Positions 1-7,908 of a stretch of 7,908 bases of DNA are shown one piece after another. The notes under the pieces are model-generated. The model was not told where the DNA came from. It did no database searches and worked only from the letters and a program-made list of their open reading frames with translations. The position numbers and the translations under genes are program-made. This stretch comes from Desulfobulbaceae bacterium (lineage in GTDB: Bacteria > Desulfobacterota > Desulfobulbia > Desulfobulbales > UBA5123), in NCBI GenBank assembly GCA_029865195.1, contig JAOUHH010000130.1:1-7908 (forward strand). Direction: 5' to 3'. How positions within the stretch are numbered: position 1 is the stretch's first letter; every line of letters starts with the position of its first letter.

Positions 1-193
1 TAGCGATGGTGATACCACGCTCCTTCTCCTCGGGCGCCTTGTCGATCTGATCGAAGGCGATGTCTTTGGCCAAGCCCTTGGTTGCCAGAACCCGGGTGAT
101 GGCGGAAGTCAGGGTCGTCTTGCCATGATCGATGTGACCAATGGTGCCGATGTTAACATGCGGTTTCGTACGTTCAAATTTCTCCTTAGCCAT
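1..193 (-). CDS. tuf: Elongation factor Tu, N-terminal part (gene runs off the left edge)
   Basis: EF-Tu is the cytoplasmic GTPase that carries aminoacyl-tRNA to the ribosomal A site. Only the first 64 codons are in the window; the remaining part, roughly 330 residues in typical EF-Tu, lies beyond base 1. The visible protein begins MAKEKFERTKPHVNIGTIGH and shows the P-loop GHIDHGKT at residues 19-26 and the switch I motif RGITI from residue 59, both diagnostic of the EF-Tu G domain. The ATG at 191-193 is chosen because it gives the family's normal N-terminus and because a purine-rich Shine-Dalgarno tract (GAGGAAGGAG) lies just upstream, with GAGGA 7 nt from the ATG. It follows fusA by 37 nt in the same direction with no terminator between them, the usual str operon arrangement. 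Whether a second tuf copy exists in the genome cannot be seen here. Confidence 0.98.
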   Translation of the reverse strand, partial: MAKEKFERTKPHVNIGTIGHIDHGKTTLTSAITRVLATKGLAKDIAFDQIDKAPEEKERGITIA

Positions 194-230
194 AACTCCT
201 TCCTCGCTGGTCCTTAAAAACGGACTCGAT

Positions 231-2315
231 CTATAGTAATCCTCTTACCTTGTTAATAATTCTCTCAGCCAAATGGGCCGGCACCTTATCGTAGGCGGCA
301 AACTGCATGGTAAATGTAGCCCGCCCCTGCGTGGCCGACCGTAAATCCGTCGAGTATCCGAACATCTCGGCCAGGGGGGCATGCGCCTTAACAACCTGCA
401 ACCCGCCAGCCCGATTCTCCATGCCAAGGATATTGGCACGCTTACTGTTCAGGTCACTCATCACATCGCCCAAGAAATTCTCGGGCACCGTGACCTCGAG
501 TGCCATGATCGGCTCCAGCAGCACCGGAGCGGCCTCGGCCATACACTTGCGAAAGGCCATCACCGCCGCCACCCCGAAGGCCTGCTCCGTCGAGTCTTCC
601 TCGTGGTAGCTGCCTCCTACCAGAGTGACCTTGACATCCACCACCGGAAAGCCCAAGAGCGCTCCGGAATCAAGGCTGTCTTCAACACCCTTGCGGATGG
701 CCGGCAAATACTGCTCCGGGATGGAGGCCGCGTCAACCCGCGACTCAAACTCACTCCCCTCGCCGCGCTCCCGCGGTGAAATCTCCAAACAGACATGGCC
801 ATACTGCGGCTTGCCCGCTGAGGGGTGAAGAAACTTGCCTTCTGCCGTTGCCGTGCCCTCGATGGTTTCCTTATAGGCTACCTGGGGCTTGCCGACATTG
901 GCCGCTACCTTGAACTCGCGCACGAGCCGATCGACGATGATCTCGAGATGAAGCTCGCCCATCCCGGAAATCAAGGTCTGTCCGGTGTCCGGGTTGGCGG
1001 AAACCCTGAACGAGGGATCTTCCATGGCGATCTTCGCCAGGCTCTCGCTCAACTTTTGCTCGTCTGCCTTGCCCTTGGGTTCAATGGCAACGCTGATCAC
1101 CGGATCAAGGAAATGAATGGATTCGAGCAGAATCCAGTCTCCCTTTTCGCAGAGCGTATCGCCGGTGGAGGTAAAGCGTGGCCCAACCACCGCAGCGATA
1201 TCGCCCGCTCCGACCTCCTGCACCTCTTCACGCTTATTGGCGTGCATCTTGAGGAGTCGGCCGATTTTTTCCTGCTTCTGCTTCCCGGGGTTGTAAACCT
1301 TGTCACCAACCCGCATCATCCCGGAATAGACCCGGACATAAGCGAGGCTGCCGACAAACGGGTCAGAAACCAACTTAAAAGCAAGGGCGCTGAGTTTTTC
1401 CTGCACACTGCTTTTGCGTTCGACCGTGTTGCCTTCCTCGTTGAGACCTACCACCGCAGGCACATCAAGAGGCGACGGCAAATAGGTTACCACCGCATCC
1501 AACAACGGCTGTACGCCCTTATTCTTAAAGGCGCTGCCGCACAAGACCGGCACAACCTGCAAACTGTTTGTCGCCAGACGGAGCGAGCGGTGCAGCTCGT
1601 CAGCACTGACGGGTTTTTCTTCGAGAAATTTTTCCATGAGCCCATCATCGAAGTCGGCCAACTTCTCGATGAGGCTCAACCGTGCGGCCGTGAACTGATC
1701 TACGAACTCTGCCGGAATCGGCTCCTCCAAGACCTGCAAGCCCTGCGTCGTTTCATCGAAACGGAGCATCCGCTCCTCAATGATATCGATGATCCCGCGG
1801 AACTGGTCCTCACTGCCGACTGGAACCTGAATCGGCAGTGGATTGGCACCCAATCGCTCCGACAACATCCGGACACAGCGCTCAAAGTCAGCGCCAACCC
1901 TGTCCATCTTGTTTACGAAGGCGATCCGCGGTATCCGGTAATGATCCGCTTGGCGCCATACGGTTTCAGACTGGGGCTCAACACCGGCCACGGCACAGAA
2001 AACCGCAACCACCCCGTCCAATACCCTGAGACAGCGTTCCACCTCGGCGGTGAAATCGACATGCCCAGGGGTGTCGATAATATTTATTTTATGCTTCTTC
2101 CACTCACAAGTGGTGGCAGCCGCGGTTATGGTGATGCCCCGCTCCTGCTCCTGCTCCATCCAGTCCATGACGGCCGTGCCTTCATGGACCTCGCCGATCT
2201 TATGTGACCGGCCGGTATAAAACAGTATCCGCTCGGTGGTGGTCGTCTTGCCCGCATCGATGTGGGCCATGATCCCGATATTGCGAACCTGAGCAAGTAA
2301 GTCGTTGGATGACAC
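231..2315 (-). CDS. fusA: Elongation factor G, translocation GTPase
   Basis: EF-G is the GTPase that moves tRNAs and mRNA through the ribosome after peptide transfer and, with ribosome recycling factor, splits post-termination ribosomes. The product is 694 residues, normal for the family. The G domain shows P-loop AHIDAGKT (17-24), switch I RGITIT (59-64), DTPGH (81-85, His85 being the GTPase-activating histidine), NKMD (135-138) and GSAF (260-263). The G' insert lies around 160-255, domain II around 305-400, domain III with MGELHLEIIVDR (452-463), domain IV from about 480 and domain V from about 605 (LLEPIMALEV). The domain IV tip loop contains His571, matching the translocation-critical histidine of E. 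coli. The start is GTG at 2313-2315: a TAG lies in frame eight codons upstream and no other start codon gives the normal ten residues before RNIGI. Several near-invariant positions are changed (residues 379-380, 500-503, 573-578), which may mean a divergent EF-G lineage. Stop is TAG. Confidence 0.98.
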   Translation of the reverse strand: MSSNDLLAQVRNIGIMAHIDAGKTTTTERILFYTGRSHKIGEVHEGTAVMDWMEQEQERGITITAAATTCEWKKHKINIIDTPGHVDFTAEVERCLRVLDGVVAVFCAVAGVEPQSETVWRQADHYRIPRIAFVNKMDRVGADFERCVRMLSERLGANPLPIQVPVGSEDQFRGIIDIIEERMLRFDETTQGLQVLEEPIPAEFVDQFTAARLSLIEKLADFDDGLMEKFLEEKPVSADELHRSLRLATNSLQVVPVLCGSAFKNKGVQPLLDAVVTYLPSPLDVPAVVGLNEEGNTVERKSSVQEKLSALAFKLVSDPFVGSLAYVRVYSGMMRVGDKVYNPGKQKQEKIGRLLKMHANKREEVQEVGAGDIAAVVGPRFTSTGDTLCEKGDWILLESIHFLDPVISVAIEPKGKADEQKLSESLAKIAMEDPSFRVSANPDTGQTLISGMGELHLEIIVDRLVREFKVAANVGKPQVAYKETIEGTATAEGKFLHPSAGKPQYGHVCLEISPRERGEGSEFESRVDAASIPEQYLPAIRKGVEDSLDSGALLGFPVVDVKVTLVGGSYHEEDSTEQAFGVAAVMAFRKCMAEAAPVLLEPIMALEVTVPENFLGDVMSDLNSKRANILGMENRAGGLQVVKAHAPLAEMFGYSTDLRSATQGRATFTMQFAAYDKVPAHLAERIINKVRGLL

Positions 2316-2326
2316 GGTAGAACGTA

Positions 2327-2333
2327 CTTCCTT
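2327..2333 (-). promoter_or_regulatory. Ribosome binding site of fusA, unusually far from a GTG start
   Basis: Reading the minus strand, AAGGAAG is the only Shine-Dalgarno-like tract before fusA, and 11 nt separate its last base from the GTG start, more than the usual 5-9. The spacer contains GTA and TAC separated by 5 nt; a small hairpin there could shorten the effective distance, but a 3-bp stem is weak. A non-ATG start with a stretched spacer is notable for one of the most abundant cell proteins. Confidence 0.6.
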
Positions 2334-2336
2334 TTT

Positions 2337-2393
2337 CTATGCCGCCACAACTTCACGGCGCATCCAGACTAGCCCGACAGAACCTTTCGCCAT
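2337..2393 (-). other. Possible 18-codon leader ORF before fusA (tentative)
   Basis: In the rpsG–fusA gap an ATG opens an 18-codon frame, MAKGSVGLVWMRREVVAA, ending in TAG 21 nt before the fusA GTG and directly abutting the fusA Shine-Dalgarno tract. The ATG would lie only about 8-11 nt from the start site predicted for the promoter just upstream. No convincing Shine-Dalgarno precedes it (only TTCGGGT). I do not recognise the peptide. A frame this short can occur by chance in 145 nt, so it is recorded as a candidate translated leader or simply untranslated leader, not as an established gene. Confidence 0.15.
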
Positions 2394-2401
2394 ACCCGAA
2401 A

Positions 2402-2425
2402 ATCAGGTCTTATAGCCTACCTGAT
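2402..2425 (-). repeat. Perfect 7-bp inverted repeat around the fusA -10 element
   Basis: On the minus strand ATCAGGT (2419-2425) and ACCTGAT (2402-2408) are exact reverse complements separated by 10 nt. In RNA, a G·U pair could extend the stem to 8. The -10 hexamer of the predicted fusA promoter (2409-2414) lies wholly in the spacer between the arms. Four T residues follow the distal arm, then CGGG. It could be a DNA operator overlapping the promoter, or a hairpin in transcripts reading through from rpsG. The short T-run and AT-containing stem make an efficient intrinsic terminator unlikely. The repeat is seen directly; its function is inferred. Confidence 0.6.
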
Positions 2426-2437
2426 CGACTTTGTCAA
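2409..2437 (-). promoter_or_regulatory. Predicted sigma70-type promoter for fusA–tuf
   Basis: On the minus strand a perfect -35 TTGACA (2432-2437) is followed by a 17-bp spacer and a -10 TATAAG (2409-2414), a five-of-six match to TATAAT. Initiation is expected near 2401-2403, giving a leader of about 87 nt before the fusA GTG. Its place in the 145-nt gap after rpsG, in the direction of the operon, suggests an internal promoter raising fusA and tuf output above that of the ribosomal protein genes. This fits the known excess of elongation factors over ribosomes in bacteria. No mapping data are available to confirm it. Confidence 0.7.
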
Positions 2438-2460
2438 TCAAGGATTCAACCCGATCGAAA

Positions 2461-2934
2461 CTACCAACGATAATGCGCAAACGCCTTGTTGGCTTCGGCC
2501 ATCTTGTGCGTGTCTTCACGCTTCTTGACAGCCGCGCCCCGATTGTTGTAGGCGTCGTTCACTTCACCGGCCAGCTTCTGGGCCATTGACTTTCCGGAAC
2601 GCTTCTGGGCAAAGCTGATCAGCCAGCGAATGGCCAAGGCATTACGCCGGTTGGGTGAAACCTCGACCGGCACCTGATAGGTAGCACCGCCAACCCGGCG
2701 GGACTTAACTTCAAGGCGAGGACGAACACGATCCATGGCCTTCTCGAAGACGGCCAAGGGATCAGCATCACTGATCTGCTTATCCACGATCGCCATGGCA
2801 TCGTAAAAGATACGCTGGGCAACGCTTTTCTTGCCCCGCTCCATGAGACCATTGACAAACTTGGTCACAAGTACGCTGTTATATTGCGGATCCGGCTCGA
2901 CCGGGCGCTTGGCAACAACCTTACGTCTAGGCAT
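2461..2934 (-). CDS. rpsG: 30S ribosomal protein S7
   Basis: S7 binds the 3' major domain of 16S rRNA and nucleates assembly of the 30S head; it lies by the mRNA exit channel and E site. The 157-residue product matches the usual 155-157 of most bacteria (E. coli K-12 has a C-terminal extension). Visible signatures are the basic N-terminus MPRRKVVAKRPVEPDPQYNS, the VLVTKFVNGLMERGKK block (21-36), the beta-hairpin RRVGGATYQVPVEV (79-92) that contacts the E-site side, and the C-terminal helix and tail NNRGAAVKKREDTHKMAEAN ending HYRW. The ATG at 2932-2934 has a strong AAGGAG 8 nt upstream (2943-2948). It follows rpsL by only 31 nt, so the two are almost certainly co-transcribed. S7 is the autogenous repressor of the str operon in E. 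coli, but the target site used there does not fit in this short gap. Stop is TAG. Confidence 0.99.
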   Translation of the reverse strand: MPRRKVVAKRPVEPDPQYNSVLVTKFVNGLMERGKKSVAQRIFYDAMAIVDKQISDADPLAVFEKAMDRVRPRLEVKSRRVGGATYQVPVEVSPNRRNALAIRWLISFAQKRSGKSMAQKLAGEVNDAYNNRGAAVKKREDTHKMAEANKAFAHYRW

Positions 2935-2965
2935 CTACATAACTCCTTAATTACACACAACAACC

Positions 2966-3337
2966 TTATTTAGGCCGCTTTGCACCATACTTGGAACGTC
3001 CTTGACGACGATCGGAAACCCCAAGGGTATCCAAGGTGCCGCGAATGACATGATAACGGACACCGGGAAGGTCCTTTACACGGCCGCCCCGGATCAGGAC
3101 GACGGAATGCTCCTGGAGATTATGCCCGATGCCGGGAATATACGAGGTCACCTCAAGGCCGTTGGTCAACCGCACACGGGCAACCTTACGAAGCGCCGAG
3201 TTCGGCTTCTTCGGAGTAGTCGTATACACGCGGACACATACGCCACGCTTCTGCGGAGAACCCTTCAAGTGAGGGGTGGTCGTCCGCTTGACTATCTTCT
3301 TACGTCCTTGCCGTACCAGTTGGTTGATGGTTGGCAT
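2966..3337 (-). CDS. rpsL: 30S ribosomal protein S12
   Basis: S12 sits at the decoding centre of the 30S subunit and helps monitor codon–anticodon pairing; it is the classic streptomycin-resistance target. The protein has 123 residues, one fewer than E. coli, beginning MPTINQLVRQG. The decoding loop TPKKPNSALRK (41-51) and the loop GGRVKDLPGVRYH (84-96) are intact. Lys43, Lys88 and Pro91, positions whose substitution commonly gives streptomycin resistance or dependence, are wild type; Asp89 is the residue that RimO methylthiolates in many bacteria. The C-terminus RSKYGAKRPK is typical. The frame stays open upstream to a GTG at 3389-3391, but the ATG at 3335-3337 is chosen because it gives the family N-terminus and has GAGGAG 9 nt before it. 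It heads the str group after a 127-nt gap from rpoC. Stop is TAA. Confidence 0.99.
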   Translation of the reverse strand: MPTINQLVRQGRKKIVKRTTTPHLKGSPQKRGVCVRVYTTTPKKPNSALRKVARVRLTNGLEVTSYIPGIGHNLQEHSVVLIRGGRVKDLPGVRYHVIRGTLDTLGVSDRRQGRSKYGAKRPK

Positions 3338-3346
3338 TGATGCTGA

Positions 3347-3352
3347 CTCCTC
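3347..3352 (-). promoter_or_regulatory. Ribosome binding site deciding the rpsL start
   Basis: GAGGAG on the minus strand lies 9 nt before the ATG at 3335-3337. It falls inside the longer open frame that could start at 3391, so it argues for the downstream ATG and against the 18-residue N-terminal extension. An AT-rich stretch with TTTAAATTAAA precedes it, which would keep the site unstructured. Confidence 0.85.
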
Positions 3353-3420
3353 AATAAATCTTTTTAATTTAAACTGTCCCTTCCGAGCCACCCAACTGCT
3401 CCGGCGGCAAGGAAAAGGGA

Positions 3421-3449
3421 TAGATACCCGAAGGCCAAAGGCTTGTCAA
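3421..3449 (-). promoter_or_regulatory. Candidate promoter for the str genes upstream of rpsL
   Basis: On the minus strand, within the rpoC–rpsL gap, a perfect -35 TTGACA (3444-3449) is followed by 17 bp and TATCTA (3421-3426), which matches TATAAT at only the first three positions. Initiation would be near 3413-3415, giving a leader of about 76 nt. The perfect -35, the ideal spacing and the location at the boundary between RNA polymerase and ribosomal protein genes favour a real str promoter; the poor -10 counts against it. A weaker alternative, TTGGGT, 17 bp, TTAAAT, lies closer to rpsL. Confidence 0.45.
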
Positions 3450-3464
3450 GAACAAACTTGGCAA

Positions 3465-7523
<4,059 letters not shown>

Positions 7524-7530
7524 AGCGGCA

Positions 7531-7536
7531 CCCTTT
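7531..7536 (-). promoter_or_regulatory. Ribosome binding site supporting the rpoC GTG start
   Basis: On the minus strand AAAGGG lies 7 nt before the GTG at 7521-7523. With the family-typical N-terminus MDELFNLFGK it fixes the start even though the codon is not ATG. The rest of the 69-nt rpoB–rpoC gap shows an AT-rich middle and no recognisable terminator or promoter. Confidence 0.75.
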
Positions 7537-7592
7537 CAAAGCAAAAATTCAATAAAACAGTTACGAACCAGACGACGGCCTGCAGCGGCAGC

Positions 7593-7908
7593 TTATTCGT
7601 CCATCAACTCCATGTCGAGGCAGAGACCCTGCAACTCCTTGACAAGAACATGGAACGACTCGGGCAATCCTGCTTCCAGGAAGTTGTTGCCCTTGACGAT
7701 CTTCTCGTACATCTTGGTCCGCCCGGCGACATCGTCGGACTTAACGGTCAAGAACTCCTGCAGGGTGTAGGCGGCACCATAAGCCTCCATCGCCCACACC
7801 TCCATCTCACCGAGACGCTGACCGCCGAACTGAGCCTTGCCGCCCAACGGCTGCTGGGTAACCAGCGAGTAAGGACCGGTGGAGCGGGCATGGATCTTGT
7901 CATCAACA
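7593..7908 (-). CDS. rpoB: DNA-directed RNA polymerase subunit beta, C-terminal end (gene runs off the right edge)
   Basis: Beta is the second large catalytic subunit of RNA polymerase and the rifampicin target. Only the last 105 codons are visible. They read VDDKIHARSTGPYSLVTQQP, then LGGKAQFGGQRLGEMEVWAM, AYGAAYTLQEFLTVKSDDV and GRTKMYEKIVKG, closing with ELMDE and TAA. This is the conserved beta C-terminal region that wraps around the beta' N-terminus and forms part of the clamp base; the acidic ending ELxDE is typical. The rifampicin-binding region and the start lie outside the window. A TTG at 7845-7847 sits in frame but is an internal leucine of QQPLGGKAQ, not a start. rpoC follows after 69 nt. 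Confidence 0.99.
   Translation of the reverse strand, partial: VDDKIHARSTGPYSLVTQQPLGGKAQFGGQRLGEMEVWAMEAYGAAYTLQEFLTVKSDDVAGRTKMYEKIVKGNNFLEAGLPESFHVLVKELQGLCLDMELMDE

Noticed and set aside
825..2207. 460-codon open frame on the plus strand, antisense to fusA
   Set aside because: Wholly within the intact fusA gene on the other strand, with no recognisable motif; explained by codon bias.
2402..2425. The inverted repeat before fusA considered as an intrinsic terminator for rpsL–rpsG
   Set aside because: Only 7-8 pairs, an AT-containing stem, a 10-nt loop and just four T residues; overlap with a strong promoter explains the position better.
2935..2940. ATG TAG start-stop pair immediately before the rpsG ATG, in frame
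   Set aside because: The first ATG is only 2 nt from the AAGGAG tract, too close for initiation, while the rpsG ATG has an ideal 8-nt spacer. Probably incidental.
3338..3391. In-frame 18-codon N-terminal extension of rpsL from a GTG
   Set aside because: The S12 family begins at the downstream ATG, and a strong GAGGAG site for that ATG lies inside the extension.
3386..3410. Stem-like sequence in the rpoC–rpsL gap (CCGGAGC with GCTCGG) considered as a terminator
   Set aside because: The pairing needs a bulge, and the sequence after it is AAGGGACAG with no T-run, so it does not meet the criteria for an intrinsic terminator.

Overview
This is an ordinary, highly conserved housekeeping locus: the bacterial rpoBC–str cluster, read entirely from the minus strand. 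In transcription order (right to left) it holds the 3' end of rpoB, complete rpoC, complete rpsL (S12), complete rpsG (S7), complete fusA (EF-G) and the 5' end of tuf (EF-Tu). Coding sequence fills almost everything. The gaps are 69 nt (rpoB–rpoC), 127 nt (rpoC–rpsL), 31 nt (rpsL–rpsG), 145 nt (rpsG–fusA) and 37 nt (fusA–tuf), so no stretch over 300 bases lacks a gene. I see no tRNA or rRNA gene, insertion sequence, CRISPR array, phage or transfer signal.

The organism is a Gram-negative-type bacterium with moderately GC-rich coding DNA and AT-rich leaders. RpoC carries the large trigger-loop insertion (SI3) known from proteobacteria and relatives, lacks the longer C-terminal tail of E. coli RpoC, and has an N-terminus that resembles Desulfobacterota (former Deltaproteobacteria, perhaps Desulfobulbales-like) as I remember them. 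That placement is an inference from remembered sequences, not a search result.

The genes work together in gene expression: beta and beta' form the RNA polymerase catalytic core, S12 and S7 assemble the 30S decoding centre and head, EF-Tu delivers aminoacyl-tRNA and EF-G drives translocation. The less routine content is in the two larger gaps. The rpsG–fusA gap has a near-consensus sigma70-type promoter (TTGACA, 17 bp, TATAAG) whose -10 hexamer sits exactly in the loop of a perfect 7-bp inverted repeat, followed by a possible 18-codon leader ORF and an unusually distant ribosome binding site for a GTG-started fusA. The rpoC–rpsL gap has a perfect -35 (TTGACA) with a poorer -10. The rpsL–rpsG gap is too short for an E. 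coli-style S7 autoregulatory target. EF-G has several substitutions in normally near-invariant domain IV loops. I found no sign of a previously undescribed system.
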